Part shown: piece after piece, positions 11,613 through 22,224 of the stretch | Numbering within the stretch: position 1 is the stretch's first letter | Layout: every line of letters starts with the position of its first letter | Origin: Curvibacter sp. | GTDB taxonomy: Bacteria > Pseudomonadota > Gammaproteobacteria > Burkholderiales > Burkholderiaceae_C | Reading direction: 5' to 3' | Assembly (NCBI GenBank): GCA_020621965.1 | Contig: JAHRYV010000012.1 | Coordinates: 855-64,854, forward strand | Length of the DNA: 64,000 bases | Position numbers and translations under genes: made by a program | Notes under the pieces: model-generated | The model's database searches: none | Seen by the model: only the letters and a program-made list of their open reading frames with translations | What the model was told of the DNA's origin: nothing

Positions 11613-12746
11613 ATGCGTATTGCCATCATCAACCGCGTGTTCTCGCGCGCCGCCGGCGGTGCCGAGAGTTATTCGGTGGCCGTGGCCCAGCAGCTGGCGC
11701 CGCGCCACGAGATCCATGTGTACGCGCAGGAGAGCAACCAGCCGGTGCCGGGCATCACCTACCACCGCGTGTTCTGCCTGGGCAAGAAGCCGCGCTGGGT
11801 CAACCAGCTGCTGTTTGCCATCGCCAGCTGGTGGCAGACGCGCCGCGGTTTTGACGTCGTGCACTCGCACGAGAACACCTGGCACGGCCAGGTGCAGACC
11901 ATCCATGTGCGGCCGCTGCGCTACAACCTCTTGCATGGCCGCCGCGGCCTGCGGCGGGCGCTGCGCTGGCTCAAGGTGGCCCTGAGCCCGCGTCTGATCA
12001 CCTACGTCTGGCTCGAAGGCGCGCGCTTCAAGCCCCAGCCCGGGCGTCAGGTGGTGGCGACGTCCGACACCCTGAACCAGGAATGCCTGGAGGCTTATCC
12101 GGCCAGCCGCGCGCAGCTGTCGGTCATCACGCCGGGCACCTACCTGCTGCAGGACACCCTCAGCAGGAGCATGGCGCGCCGCCAGCTCGAATTGCCGGCT
12201 GAGGCGCCCTTGCTGCTGTTCGTGGCCAACGACTACAAACGCAAGGGACTCGACGCCCTGCTGCAGGCGCTGGCCCAGTTGCCGCCCCAGGTGCAGTTGG
12301 CGGTGGTCGGCAACCCCAAGCCGATTGCGCAATACCGCCAGCAGGCCGAACAGCTGGGTCTGGCCGGGCGCGTGCATTTTCTGGGCTCGCAGGACGATCT
12401 GGTCCCCGCCTACCGGGCGGCCGACTGCCTGGCCCACCCGACGCTGGAAGACAGCTACGCCATGGTGGTGCTGGAGGCCATGGCCCTGGGTCTGCCCGTG
12501 GTGGTGAGCGGTCCGGCGCACTGCGGCATCTCGCGCGAGCTGGAAGACGGCCGCCAGGCCCTGCTGCTGCACGATCCGCGCGACGCGGCCGAGCTGGCCC
12601 GCCTGCTGCGCACCGCGCTGGACCAGCCCGAGCTGCAGGCCCGGCTCCGGCAGCAAGGCCTGGAGTTCGCGCGGGCCCATAGCTGGGAGAGCGCCGCCCT
12701 ACAATACGAAGCGCTCTACGCCCAGGCTGCAGCCTCTTCCCGATGA
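11613..12746 (+). CDS. Glycosyltransferase family 4 protein
   Basis: 377 aa; GT-B fold: LFVANDYKRKGLDALLQALAQL, DCLAHPTLEDSYAMVVLEAMALGLPVVVS. Confidence 0.9.
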   Translation: MRIAIINRVFSRAAGGAESYSVAVAQQLAPRHEIHVYAQESNQPVPGITYHRVFCLGKKPRWVNQLLFAIASWWQTRRGFDVVHSHENTWHGQVQTIHVRPLRYNLLHGRRGLRRALRWLKVALSPRLITYVWLEGARFKPQPGRQVVATSDTLNQECLEAYPASRAQLSVITPGTYLLQDTLSRSMARRQLELPAEAPLLLFVANDYKRKGLDALLQALAQLPPQVQLAVVGNPKPIAQYRQQAEQLGLAGRVHFLGSQDDLVPAYRAADCLAHPTLEDSYAMVVLEAMALGLPVVVSGPAHCGISRELEDGRQALLLHDPRDAAELARLLRTALDQPELQARLRQQGLEFARAHSWESAALQYEALYAQAAASSR

Positions 12747-14074
12747 CCTCTGATACCCGGCAACGCTGGCTGATCCTGGCCCATGCTTTCAACATGGACG
12801 GCCGGGCCGCCAGCCAGACCATCACCGACAAGCTCCCGCATTTGCGCCAGGCCGGCATCGAGGTCGTGGTGCTCAGCGGCGTCTCGGGCCGCCAGGACAC
12901 GCTGGTGGAGCATCACCAGCTCTGGCCCGCCGGGCCGGCCGGCCTGCGCTTCGAACTGCGCCACGTGCTGCGCCGGCGCTTCCAGAACCGGCTGGTCTAC
13001 CGCACGGTGATGAGCCTGGCCTCGCTCGTGCTGCTGCCCTTCCTGGTGGTCGAGAAGCTGCTGCGCCCTGTGGAAAGCTCCTGGTCCTGGTGGCTCAGTG
13101 CCTACCTGAAGGGGCGGGCGCTGGCGCGCCAGCAGCCTTTCGACCTGATCTACTCCACCGGCGGCGCCTTTGCGGCTCATCTGGCCGGCCGCGCGCTGAA
13201 GCAGGCCACCGGCACGCCCTGGCTGGCCGAGGTGCACGATCCCTTCATCACGCCGGGCGGCACGCCGCAGACGGCGCAGCAGAAGATGCAGGCCCGCGTG
13301 GAGGGCCTGATCTGCCGCGAGGCCGACGTCGCCATCTGGTTCACCGAACAGGCCCTGGCCAGCGCCCGCGCGCGCCACCCCGAGCTGGGCGAGCGCGGCA
13401 AGATGATGCTGCCGGGCATCGACCCGCCGTTCAGGGAGTTGCCGCCCTATCGGCCGGGCCCCAAATTCATCGTCGGCCACTTCGGTTCGCTCTCGGCCAC
13501 GCGCAATCTGACGCCCTTCATCGCGGCGCTGGAGGCGTTGCAGGCGCGCCGCCCGGACCTGGTTGCGGCCACCGAGCTGCAGGTCACCGGCGGTCCGCTG
13601 GATGCCGTCTCGGCGGCCCGGATCGAGAGCTCGCCGGTGCGCGGCTGCATCCGCCATCTGGGCCGCATCGAGGCCGATCCCGTGAGCGGTCTCTCCGGCC
13701 GCGAGCAGATCCTGCGCCGCATGCGCGCCGTGGACTTGCTGCTGCTGCTGCACGGCGAAGAGCCGATCTGCGCCGAGTACATCCCGTCCAAGCTCTACGA
13801 ATACCTGTGGATGCAGCGGCCCATCCTGGCCACCGTGCACCACAGCCCGCAGATGGCCGCGATGCTGCGCGAGCAAGGGCATGTGGCGGTGCCGACCGGG
13901 GCGGGGACGGCGGCCGGGCAAGAGCTTGCCGCGGCGCTGGAGCAGTTCTTCGACCGCTGGCGCAGTGCGGGCCTGCCGGACAGTGACCGCACCAGCCCTT
14001 ATACGACGCAGGCGGCGGTGGGCCAGTTGCTGGCCTGGGCCGCCGCGGTGCGCCGTTCGCGCCCCAAGAATTGA
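12743..14074 (+). CDS. Glycosyltransferase (GT-B-like)
   Basis: 443 aa; [49 protein letters not shown]. Confidence 0.8.
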   Translation: MTSDTRQRWLILAHAFNMDGRAASQTITDKLPHLRQAGIEVVVLSGVSGRQDTLVEHHQLWPAGPAGLRFELRHVLRRRFQNRLVYRTVMSLASLVLLPFLVVEKLLRPVESSWSWWLSAYLKGRALARQQPFDLIYSTGGAFAAHLAGRALKQATGTPWLAEVHDPFITPGGTPQTAQQKMQARVEGLICREADVAIWFTEQALASARARHPELGERGKMMLPGIDPPFRELPPYRPGPKFIVGHFGSLSATRNLTPFIAALEALQARRPDLVAATELQVTGGPLDAVSAARIESSPVRGCIRHLGRIEADPVSGLSGREQILRRMRAVDLLLLLHGEEPICAEYIPSKLYEYLWMQRPILATVHHSPQMAAMLREQGHVAVPTGAGTAAGQELAAALEQFFDRWRSAGLPDSDRTSPYTTQAAVGQLLAWAAAVRRSRPKN

Positions 14075-14109
14075 CCGACAATAGACGAATTCCTGACGAC
14101 CTACACACC

Positions 14110-15240
14110 ATGACGACCCAGCCCAAAGTCGCCCTCATCACCGGCATTACCGGCCAGGATGGCTCTTATCTCGCCGAGTTCCTGCTGGAAAAAGGTTACA
14201 TCGTGCACGGCATCAAACGCCGGGCCAGCCTGTTCAACACCGCGCGGGTCGACCACCTGTACCAGGACCCGCACATCGACCACCGCAACTTCGTGCTGCA
14301 CTACGGTGACCTGACCGACACCAGCAACCTGGTGCGCATCGTGCAGCAGGTGCAGCCCGACGAGGTCTACAACCTGGGCGCCCAGAGCCACGTGGCCGTG
14401 TCATTTGAGAGCCCCGAGTACACCGCCGACGTGGACGCCATGGGCACCCTGCGCCTGCTGGAGGCCATCCGTATCCTCGGCCTGGAAAAGAAGACCCGCT
14501 TCTACCAGGCCAGCACCTCCGAGCTCTACGGCCTGGTGCAGGAAATCCCGCAGAAGGAAAGCACGCCCTTCTACCCGCGCAGCCCCTACGGCGTGGCCAA
14601 GCTTTATGCCTACTGGATCACGGTCAACTACCGCGAGGCCTACGGCATGTACGCCTGCAACGGCATCCTGTTCAACCACGAGAGCCCGCGCCGCGGCGAG
14701 ACCTTCGTCACCCGCAAGATCACGCGCGGCCTGTGCAACATCTCCCTGGGCCTGGACAAGTGCCTGTACATGGGCAATATGGACGCGTTGCGCGACTGGG
14801 GCCACGCCAAGGACTACGTGCGCATGCAGTGGATGATGCTGCAGCAGGATGCGCCCAAGGACTACGTCATCGCCACCGGCGTGCAATACAGCGTGCGCCA
14901 GTTCATCGAGAAATCCGCCGCCCAGCTGGGCCTGACCCTGCGTTTCGAGGGGCAGGGCGTGGACGAGCGCGCCGTGGTGGCGGCCATTGCGGGCGACAAG
15001 GCGCCGGCGCTCAGGGTGGGGGATGTCATCGTGCGGGTCGACCCGCACTACTTCCGCCCGGCCGAGGTCGAGACCCTGCTGGGCGACCCCAGCCTGGCCA
15101 AACAGGACCTGGGCTGGATCCCGCAGATCACCCTGGACGAGATGGTGCAGGAAATGGTGGACCACGATCTGGAACAAGCACGCCAGCATGCGTTGCTTCA
15201 GCGCCACGGCTATACCGTGCAGGTCAGCAAGGAAAAATGA
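14110..15240 (+). CDS. gmd: GDP-mannose 4,6-dehydratase
   Basis: [85 protein letters not shown]. Start refined from the track (14071) to 14110. Confidence 0.97.
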   Translation: MTTQPKVALITGITGQDGSYLAEFLLEKGYIVHGIKRRASLFNTARVDHLYQDPHIDHRNFVLHYGDLTDTSNLVRIVQQVQPDEVYNLGAQSHVAVSFESPEYTADVDAMGTLRLLEAIRILGLEKKTRFYQASTSELYGLVQEIPQKESTPFYPRSPYGVAKLYAYWITVNYREAYGMYACNGILFNHESPRRGETFVTRKITRGLCNISLGLDKCLYMGNMDALRDWGHAKDYVRMQWMMLQQDAPKDYVIATGVQYSVRQFIEKSAAQLGLTLRFEGQGVDERAVVAAIAGDKAPALRVGDVIVRVDPHYFRPAEVETLLGDPSLAKQDLGWIPQITLDEMVQEMVDHDLEQARQHALLQRHGYTVQVSKEK

Positions 15241-16208
15241 GCGTCATGGGCCAAGCCGAGAAGATTTACGTAGCCGGTCATCGCGGCATGGCGGGTGGCG
15301 CCATCGTGCGGACGCTGCTCGCACGGGGCGTGGATGCATCGCAGATCGTCACGCGTACCCACGCCGAGCTCGATCTGACGGACCAGCGCGCCGTGCATGA
15401 CTTCTTTGCCAACGAAAAGCCAACCCAGGTCTACCTGGCGGCGGCCAAAGTGGGCGGCATACATGCGAACAATACCTACCCGGCCGACTTCATCTACCAG
15501 AACCTGATGATCCAGGCTAACGTGGTCCACGCCGCGCACCTGCATGGCGTGCAGAAGCTGCTCTTCCTGGGTTCCAGCTGCATTTACCCCAAGCTGGCGC
15601 CGCAACCCATGGGCGAGGATGCCTTGTTCGGCGGCAAGCTGGAGCCGACCAACGAGCCCTACGCCGTGGCCAAGATTGCCGGCATCAAGCTGTGCGAGAG
15701 CTACAACCGTCAGCATGGGCGCGACTACCGCAGTGTCATGCCCACCAACCTCTACGGGCTGGGCGACAACTACCACCCGCAGAACAGCCACGTCATCCCC
15801 GCCTTGCTGCGCCGTTTCCATGAGGCGAAGGTCAAGAATGCGCCGGAGGTGGTGATCTGGGGCACTGGCACCCCGCGACGCGAGTTTCTGTTCGTGGACG
15901 ATATGGCCGCGGCCTGCGTCTTCGTGATGAACCTGGATTCACAGGTCTACGAATCGCAGGTGCAGCCGCAGAACAGTCACATCAACGTCGGCTATGGGGA
16001 CGATGTGACCATCGCCGAGCTGGCGCAGATCGTCGCCAAGGTGGTGGGGTATCGCGGCTCTGTGGTCTTCGATACGAAGATGCCGGATGGAACCCCGCGC
16101 AAGCTGATGGACTCCAGCCGCCTCAATGCCCTGGGCTGGAAACCCAGCACAGGCTTGGAGGCGGGCCTGCAGGTCTCGTATAAGGATTTCCTGGCGCGCC
16201 CGGCCTGA
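15237..16208 (+). CDS. fcl: GDP-L-fucose synthase
   Basis: 324 aa; [74 protein letters not shown] overlap with the gmd stop; start refined from 14733. Confidence 0.97.
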   Translation: MSVMGQAEKIYVAGHRGMAGGAIVRTLLARGVDASQIVTRTHAELDLTDQRAVHDFFANEKPTQVYLAAAKVGGIHANNTYPADFIYQNLMIQANVVHAAHLHGVQKLLFLGSSCIYPKLAPQPMGEDALFGGKLEPTNEPYAVAKIAGIKLCESYNRQHGRDYRSVMPTNLYGLGDNYHPQNSHVIPALLRRFHEAKVKNAPEVVIWGTGTPRREFLFVDDMAAACVFVMNLDSQVYESQVQPQNSHINVGYGDDVTIAELAQIVAKVVGYRGSVVFDTKMPDGTPRKLMDSSRLNALGWKPSTGLEAGLQVSYKDFLARPA

Positions 16209-16218
16209 GGAACGGGCC

Positions 16219-17034
16219 TCAGCGCATGACCTGGAACGAGCACAGTTCCTGGATCGGCACTTCGATGGCCTGGTCGTTCGGGCCGAACCAGCGCTTGGGC
16301 AGCACGACCAGTGCCTTTGGGTTCAGCAGGGCGGCCGTCAGGCTGTAGGTGCTGTTGGAGCACACCAGAATGCGGGCCTGGCGCATGAGCCAGTGGGAGG
16401 AGTAGGGGTCCAGCTGGTCCAGGTAGCTGACGGACTTGAATAGTTGCCCCATTTTCTGCTTGAAGTCGGCCTCGAAGGGTGAGTCGGACAGCAGTGCCGC
16501 GTGTTCGACCAGGCCCGAGAACTTCTGGCCGAGTTGCAGGAACTCATCGTCCGAGACCAGGTGGCTCGCCACGTTGACATAGTCGCCGCGGCGCACGTGG
16601 ATGCAAAGAAAAGCCTCTCCGGCCACGGCTGGCAACTGGAGGGCCGCCACGTCACGGGGCGCAAAGCGCTCCTGGATCCGGGGGGCTGCCAGGGCGAGCA
16701 TGCCAAGCTCCATCATTTCCGGTCCGTCGCGCAGCATGTAGGACTGCTTTTTCTCGTCGTCATTCGCCGAATGGAAGCTGTCCCGTGTCAGGCCATACTG
16801 GTCCAGTTGCCAGAACCAATGGGTGGCCCGGCCTTTCTCGCCCACCTGGGACATGCGGGCTTCGGTGTCGAAGTAGCTGAGATCGGCGAGCACGGGTTCG
16901 CCCGCCTGCTTCAGCGAGAAATAGACCGCCGCCTGGATGATCTGCGTGCCCATGCCGCCGGCAAAGACCACGACCGTGGTGTCGCCTGGTTCGCGTCGGG
17001 TCTTCTTGCGTCGCAGTCGGCTGATGATGCTCAT
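16219..17034 (-). CDS. GT11-like (alpha-1,2-fucosyltransferase family) glycosyltransferase
   Basis: 271 aa; GGMGTQIIQAAVYF, FLCIHVRRGDYVNV, ILVCSNSTYSLTAALLNP. Confidence 0.8.
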   Translation of the reverse strand: MSIISRLRRKKTRREPGDTTVVVFAGGMGTQIIQAAVYFSLKQAGEPVLADLSYFDTEARMSQVGEKGRATHWFWQLDQYGLTRDSFHSANDDEKKQSYMLRDGPEMMELGMLALAAPRIQERFAPRDVAALQLPAVAGEAFLCIHVRRGDYVNVASHLVSDDEFLQLGQKFSGLVEHAALLSDSPFEADFKQKMGQLFKSVSYLDQLDPYSSHWLMRQARILVCSNSTYSLTAALLNPKALVVLPKRWFGPNDQAIEVPIQELCSFQVMR

Positions 17035-17058
17035 GGTTCTGGTTCGCAGGTGAGTGGC

Positions 17059-18234
17059 TCAGAGCGGGTACAGGCAGCCGCCGATGGTCTCGAGGTCGGT
17101 CTCGGACAGCTCGGGGTAGTTGCCGCAATAGAAGCCGTTGCTGTGCACGAAGTCCGTGCCAGGCAGATCGTACTTTTCCTTCACGTATTTCTCATAGAAG
17201 GGCTGGCGCTGCATATTGCCGGCGATCATGGGGCGGATCTCGATGCCGGCGCCGGCAAAGCGCGCCAAGTAGTGATCCCGCAGCTCCGGCGTCTTGCAGA
17301 CCACGGGGACGGCGAAGGTCGACAGCGTCGTGATGTGCTCATGGCGCAGCAGAACGAGGTCGGGGTTCTTGGTCATGATCTGCTCGAGCCGCAGGTAGTT
17401 GCGCTCGCGGCTCTGGATGTTCGCGTCCAGGAACTGCATCTGGAACTGGCCGAGGAAACCCGTGATTTCCGTGGGTCGGAGGTTGAAGCCCAGGTCGTAG
17501 AAGGTGTACTTGGCCTGGAATTCGGAGTGGATGTCGTAACGCTTGCGCCACTTGTGCTGCTGCACCGCCGTCAGGTTGCGGTCCCAACCGTTGGCGCGGA
17601 CGATGCGCAGCATTTCAGCCAGATCCTGATCATCGGTACAGACCATGCCGCCTTCGATGGTGGACATGTGGTGGGCCACGAAGAAGGAGAAGCTGGCGGC
17701 TACGCCGAAGTTGCCGGCTTTGCCTGACGGCAGCACCGTGCCCAGGGATTCGCAGTTGTCCTCGATCAGGATGATGCCGCGGCTGGCGCACAGGTCACGT
17801 ACCCGTTCGATGTCGCCGGTGAAGCCCAGCACGTTGGTCAGGAACAGGGCCTGCAGGTCCACCTGCTTCAGGCGCTCTTCCAGGTGGTGCGACATCACGT
17901 TGAGCGTGTTCACGTCGCAGTCCAGTGCCACCGGCACCATGCCCATCTGAATGATGGGCATGGTGTTGGTCGACCAGGTCAGGGCCGAGAAGCCCACGCG
18001 GTCGCCGTCCTTGAGCCGCCCAAGGTTCTTAAGCGCCTGCAGCATGGCCAGGTTGGCGCTACCGCCACTGTTGAAGAGGATGGACTCCTTGCGCCCTTGG
18101 TGCTCCGAGAACTTGCGCTCGAACTTCAGGCATTCGGCGTCCATGCTCAGGCGGTCGGCCTTCAGGATGAACTCGGCGAGCGCCTTCTTGGTCTCGTGTT
18201 CGTTCAGGAAGGCGTTTTTCATCAATGGAATCAT
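17059..18234 (-). CDS. DegT/DnrJ/EryC1 PLP enzyme, ColD-like sugar-nucleotide 3-dehydratase (His replaces catalytic Lys)
   Basis: 391 aa; IEDNCESLGT, SFSFFVAHHMSTIEGGMVCTDD (His at the Schiff-base Lys position), RANGWDRNL, GIEIRPMIAGNM, NGFYCGNYPEL. Lacks the Cys cluster present in RfbH. Confidence 0.75.
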   Translation of the reverse strand: MIPLMKNAFLNEHETKKALAEFILKADRLSMDAECLKFERKFSEHQGRKESILFNSGGSANLAMLQALKNLGRLKDGDRVGFSALTWSTNTMPIIQMGMVPVALDCDVNTLNVMSHHLEERLKQVDLQALFLTNVLGFTGDIERVRDLCASRGIILIEDNCESLGTVLPSGKAGNFGVAASFSFFVAHHMSTIEGGMVCTDDQDLAEMLRIVRANGWDRNLTAVQQHKWRKRYDIHSEFQAKYTFYDLGFNLRPTEITGFLGQFQMQFLDANIQSRERNYLRLEQIMTKNPDLVLLRHEHITTLSTFAVPVVCKTPELRDHYLARFAGAGIEIRPMIAGNMQRQPFYEKYVKEKYDLPGTDFVHSNGFYCGNYPELSETDLETIGGCLYPL

Positions 18235-18347
18235 GATTAGTCAGGAGCGGGAGGTGATTGAGACTTTTCGCATCACTTGGTCTTTGCGCGAACGGTAACA
18301 GCAGCCTCGGGTTAAACGGAATTGGACGACGTCTTTGAGTTGGTGAG

Positions 18348-19361
18348 CTACTTTCTAAGGAGGCTCTTTAGTTTCTTTTCCAATGGTCTTGTCACGGAGC
18401 TAACCGCTTTCTTGAGTCTGTAAACGACTCTGTAGATGGAGTCCGGAAGAAAAAGGAGTGGAAGCCACTTGATCCAAAGAGCAGGGCTGTTGTAGATCGA
18501 AATATATTTCTTCGCTACGGCCGATTTGTCCTTGATTCCCCAGAATTTGGCGAGCGGCAACGCCTCAAAGGCATACCTTCGGTCTGCTTTAATGATCGGG
18601 CGTAATATATCTTCGCGGTAGCCCATGGTCAGCAAGGCTTGGTAGAGTGCTCCCGAGGCCAATGCAATATTGATTCTCGCGTCTCCGTCGCCTCGGGTGA
18701 CTGCCTTCTCGCTACCTTCTCGAACCTTGACAACGGATTTCTTGGCGACAAATGCAGATCCCTGACGCAAGATCTTGAAAAGAGCATGCGCAAAGACTAT
18801 TTGAGATCCGAGCGCGTCAGTGAGGTCTAACCTGTTCCAGTCGTTTGTTCTGATGATGAGAGAGGCGATTGCACCCCATCTGCCTTTTGCGTGTGGAAGG
18901 AATGCGTCGCCGTCTTGACAATAGACATCGTCAGGAATCGAGATGGTCTCTACTACGTTTTTCAGAGTCTTGTCGAACTTGTCGAAGTTGACCTGAACGG
19001 CGGCGAGGTCCCTGTGCTTCTCAAGGAGGTCGATCACGTAGATCAGCGCCCCCTCGTACAAGGCATCATCGTCTCCAATTAGCCATACGTATTGACCATT
19101 TGCACTCTTGAAGAGGGCGTCCACGTTTCTGTCAAACCCTACGTTCGTGGCGTTTGCCCTGTATCGAACTAGGTTTGCGTGGGACTCGCGATATTTCTCG
19201 ATCAAGACGCCAGTTCCATCGTTCGAAGCGTTGTCGGAAACTAGGATCTCAATCTTGTCTTCAACATCTGCCGAAACCTGACGGATGATGCTGCTGAGCG
19301 TTTCGTCGATGTGCGCGGCGCCATTGAACGTTGGGATGCCAACTGTCAGCAATTTCTGCAT
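18348..19361 (-). CDS. Glycosyltransferase family 2 protein
   Basis: 337 aa; LTVGIPTFNGAAHIDETLSSI, ILVSDNASNDGTG, YVWLIGDDDAL. Lower GC than its neighbours. Confidence 0.9.
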   Translation of the reverse strand: MQKLLTVGIPTFNGAAHIDETLSSIIRQVSADVEDKIEILVSDNASNDGTGVLIEKYRESHANLVRYRANATNVGFDRNVDALFKSANGQYVWLIGDDDALYEGALIYVIDLLEKHRDLAAVQVNFDKFDKTLKNVVETISIPDDVYCQDGDAFLPHAKGRWGAIASLIIRTNDWNRLDLTDALGSQIVFAHALFKILRQGSAFVAKKSVVKVREGSEKAVTRGDGDARINIALASGALYQALLTMGYREDILRPIIKADRRYAFEALPLAKFWGIKDKSAVAKKYISIYNSPALWIKWLPLLFLPDSIYRVVYRLKKAVSSVTRPLEKKLKSLLRK

Positions 19362-19418
19362 TTTTAGTGGTTCTCTTGACTGGTGGCGTATTTTGTGAGG
19401 TCCGTCGTGCGAGTTGAG

Positions 19419-20348
19419 TTAACGGACAATCTTGGCGGCGCGGGTGCGTTGGAATGTATTGATCCGGTCTCGGACACTCTGCAGGTCGATGCGATGTTCA
19501 CGCAGCAAATGGTCCCAGGTGCCGCAGGAGGTCGAGAACCGGTCTTCCACGCCGATGCGGCAGATGGGCAGCGGGCGGATGTCGGCCACCGCTTCAGCGA
19601 CGGCCGCGCCCAGGCCTCCCATGACTGAGTGTTCTTCCAGCGTGATGATCTGATCCACCCGGCTCGCAATATCGGACAGTTGCCGCGTGGAGAGCGGTTT
19701 GACACTGGGCACGCTCCAGACCTCGGCATCCAGGCCCTGATTGGCGATCTCCAGCGCGGTCTTGACCATCGAGCCCGTCGCCAGCATGGCGATGCGCTGC
19801 GTGCCCTTGCGGACCTGCAGCAGTTCGCCGGCCTGCATCTGAACCGGACCTGCATGTACATCACCACGGTCGCTCTTGCCCATGCGCAGGTAGACGGGTG
19901 AGGCGGCGTTGAAGGCGAATTGCATCGTGGCCGTCATCTCGAAGCGGTCGGCCGGCGACAGCACCGTCAACTCGGGGATGGCCCGCGTGCAGGCGATGTC
20001 TTCCGTGCTCTGGTGGCTGGTGCCCAGGTGGCTGTAGACCAGGCCGGCACCGTCGCCGATCAGGATCACGGGCAGGTTCTCGTAGCAGACGTCGATCTTG
20101 ATCTGTTCCAGCACCCGGATCGGCACGAAGGCCGCCAGGCCATAGACCACGGGCTTGTAGCCGGCCTTGGCCAGGCCGGCGGCCACGCCGACCATGTTCT
20201 GCTCGGCCACGCCACAGTTGATGTACTGATTCGGGCAGGCCTTGCGGAAGGGGTCGAACAGGGCATAGCCATGGTCGCCCGTGAGCAGCAGGACCTTGGG
20301 GTCGGCCACGGCAGCGGCCACCAGGGCGTCGGAGAAGGCGTTACGCAT
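19419..20348 (-). CDS. Transketolase C-terminal subunit (split transketolase)
   Basis: 309 aa; LLTGDHGYALFDPFRKACPNQYINCGVAEQNMVGVAAGLAKAGYKPVVYGLAAF with conserved AEQNM Glu. Confidence 0.93.
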   Translation of the reverse strand: MRNAFSDALVAAAVADPKVLLLTGDHGYALFDPFRKACPNQYINCGVAEQNMVGVAAGLAKAGYKPVVYGLAAFVPIRVLEQIKIDVCYENLPVILIGDGAGLVYSHLGTSHQSTEDIACTRAIPELTVLSPADRFEMTATMQFAFNAASPVYLRMGKSDRGDVHAGPVQMQAGELLQVRKGTQRIAMLATGSMVKTALEIANQGLDAEVWSVPSVKPLSTRQLSDIASRVDQIITLEEHSVMGGLGAAVAEAVADIRPLPICRIGVEDRFSTSCGTWDHLLREHRIDLQSVRDRINTFQRTRAAKIVR

Positions 20349-20352
20349 GGGA

Positions 20353-21162
20353 TCAGTTCCTTGTCAGCGTCACTTCGTGGACGGCTTTGGCATGGTTTTC
20401 CGGGGTCAGCCGCGTGTAGTGCCAGATGTTGTCGTTTTCCATGAAGGAAACACCCTTGCCTTTGACCGTCTCGGCCACGATGGCCTTGGGTCTGCCGTTG
20501 CGGCGGTTTTTCATCTCGGTGTAGGCGCGGTCGACCGCCTGTTCGTCGTGGCCGTTGATCGTCACGGCGTCAAAGCCGAAGGCCTGGAACTTGGCCTCGA
20601 TGCTGCCCAGGCCCATGACCTCGTCGGTGCTGCCCATGGCCTGGAAGCCGTTCTGGTCCACGATGACGATCAGGTTGTCGAGCTTGAAGTGGGCGGCAAA
20701 CATGGCGGCTTCCCAGATGGATCCTTCGTTCAGTTCGCCGTCGCCCACCAGGGCGTAGCAGATCTGATCCGACGGCTTGAGTTTGGCGCCCAGCGCCAGC
20801 CCGGCGGCGACCGACAGGCCGTGGCCGAGCGAGCCGGTGGTGGCTTCGACGCCCGGGACGTGGGCATCGGCCAGTCCTTTCAGGCGCGTGCCGTTCTTGA
20901 AGTAGTTGGCCAGATCGGCGTCGCTCAGCCAGCCCAGTTCGCGCAGGCAGGCGTATTGGGTCATGACGCCGTGGCCCTTGCTCAGGACCAGGTAGTCGCG
21001 GTCCGGTGCGTCCGGATTGGCGGCGTCGAGGCGCAGGTGCTTGCGGTACAGCACGGCCAGCAGCTCAACGATGGAGAAGGCACAGCCGATATGGACGGTG
21101 GAGCCGGCGTAGGCCATGTCCAGGATGGCTTTGCGGATCTGGGGGGCATTGAACTTGGTCAT
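20353..21162 (-). CDS. Transketolase N-terminal subunit (split transketolase)
   Basis: MTKFNAPQIRKAILDMAYAGSTVHIGCAFSIVELLAVLYRKHL; TPP motif LVGDGELNEGSIWEAAMFAAHFKLDNLIVIVDQN. Track start 21186; ATG at 21162 preferred. Confidence 0.93.
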   Translation of the reverse strand: MTKFNAPQIRKAILDMAYAGSTVHIGCAFSIVELLAVLYRKHLRLDAANPDAPDRDYLVLSKGHGVMTQYACLRELGWLSDADLANYFKNGTRLKGLADAHVPGVEATTGSLGHGLSVAAGLALGAKLKPSDQICYALVGDGELNEGSIWEAAMFAAHFKLDNLIVIVDQNGFQAMGSTDEVMGLGSIEAKFQAFGFDAVTINGHDEQAVDRAYTEMKNRRNGRPKAIVAETVKGKGVSFMENDNIWHYTRLTPENHAKAVHEVTLTRN

Positions 21163-22217
21163 GGTGTCATCGCAGAGCGACTCCATTGCAGCGTCTTTTG
21201 GAGGGCGAGGGGCAGCGGGGTGAGCTCCCGCAGATCGAGCGATTGTCGCGCCTTGCGGGTGTCCGGTACATAACGCGGCGGCAGGGCCGTCGTGGAGGCG
21301 GGTGCCTTGATCTCGACCGGTGCGGGGCTGCCGGCGGCCAGCACGACCTGTGCGGCCAGCTCCTGGATGGACACGGCCTGTTCCGAGCCGACGTTGTAGG
21401 CCTGCCCGGACAGCCCCGACTCCAGCAGGCGCAGCAGCCAGACACTCAGATCGGCCATGTAGAGGTAGGAGCGCACGGGGCGGCCGTCACCCTGGATGAC
21501 GATCGGGGCCTGCGCGAGGGCGTCGCGGATGAAGTTGCCGGCGGCAAAGGGGCCATCGAGCGGAATGCCGGGGCCCACGAGGGCAAAGATGCGGGCCATC
21601 GTGGCCTCGAAGCCGGCTTCCTGGCCCTGGGCGGCATAGGCCGCGGTGAGCCATTCGGCGGCGCGCTTGCCGTTGCCGTAGGCGGCGGCGGGCTGCAGCG
21701 GATCCGGTGCGCCGGGGTAGGTCTCCGGCACATGTGTCAGCTCGGGCGGCTGCGGGCCGTATACGGCGCCGCTGGAGGTCAGCAAGAAGCGGCTCACGCC
21801 CTGGGCGCGTGCGACGTCCAGCACCCGGCGCGTACCCGTGACGATGGAGTCGAAGGTGCGCAGCGCGTCGCCGGTCTTGCCGGGATCGGCGACATCGGTG
21901 GCCGCATGGATGCAGAGGTCCAGCTGGCCCGCGGGCGGCGCAAAGTTCGTGATGTCACCACCGAGCAGGCGGATGTCGGCGCGTGCGAAGACCTGGGGGT
22001 GGGCGCGTTGCGCGCGCCCGGGGTCGCGGCTGAGGGCGACGATCTCGATGCGGCTGTCCAGCGTGTCGTTGGCGCGCTGGATGGCCTGGATCAGCCAGTT
22101 GCCGATGAAGCCCGTGCCACCGGTGATGAACAGGCGCGCGCCACGGAAGCGCGACCAGAACCCTGGTGTCAGAGACAGTACCAGGTCCAGGTCGTCGTGG
22201 GGCAGTGGGTGACCCAT
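21159..22217 (-). CDS. NAD(P)-dependent epimerase/dehydratase (extended SDR), sugar-nucleotide modifying
   Basis: 352 aa; LFITGGTGFIGNWL, LLTSSGAVYGPQP, YGNGKRAAE, YNVGSEQAVSIQELA. Confidence 0.88.
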   Translation of the reverse strand: MGHPLPHDDLDLVLSLTPGFWSRFRGARLFITGGTGFIGNWLIQAIQRANDTLDSRIEIVALSRDPGRAQRAHPQVFARADIRLLGGDITNFAPPAGQLDLCIHAATDVADPGKTGDALRTFDSIVTGTRRVLDVARAQGVSRFLLTSSGAVYGPQPPELTHVPETYPGAPDPLQPAAAYGNGKRAAEWLTAAYAAQGQEAGFEATMARIFALVGPGIPLDGPFAAGNFIRDALAQAPIVIQGDGRPVRSYLYMADLSVWLLRLLESGLSGQAYNVGSEQAVSIQELAAQVVLAAGSPAPVEIKAPASTTALPPRYVPDTRKARQSLDLRELTPLPLALQKTLQWSRSAMTP

Positions 22218-22224
22218 GGATGCG

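Noticed and set aside
10581-12680. 699-aa antisense ORF opposite rng and the GT4 gene
   Set aside because: Spans two convincing plus-strand genes and has antisense-type composition; not supported as a gene.
17059-18234. Perosamine synthetase-type aminotransferase
   Set aside because: The Lys that forms the PLP aldimine is replaced by His, so 3-dehydratase (ColD/E1) activity is more likely than transamination.
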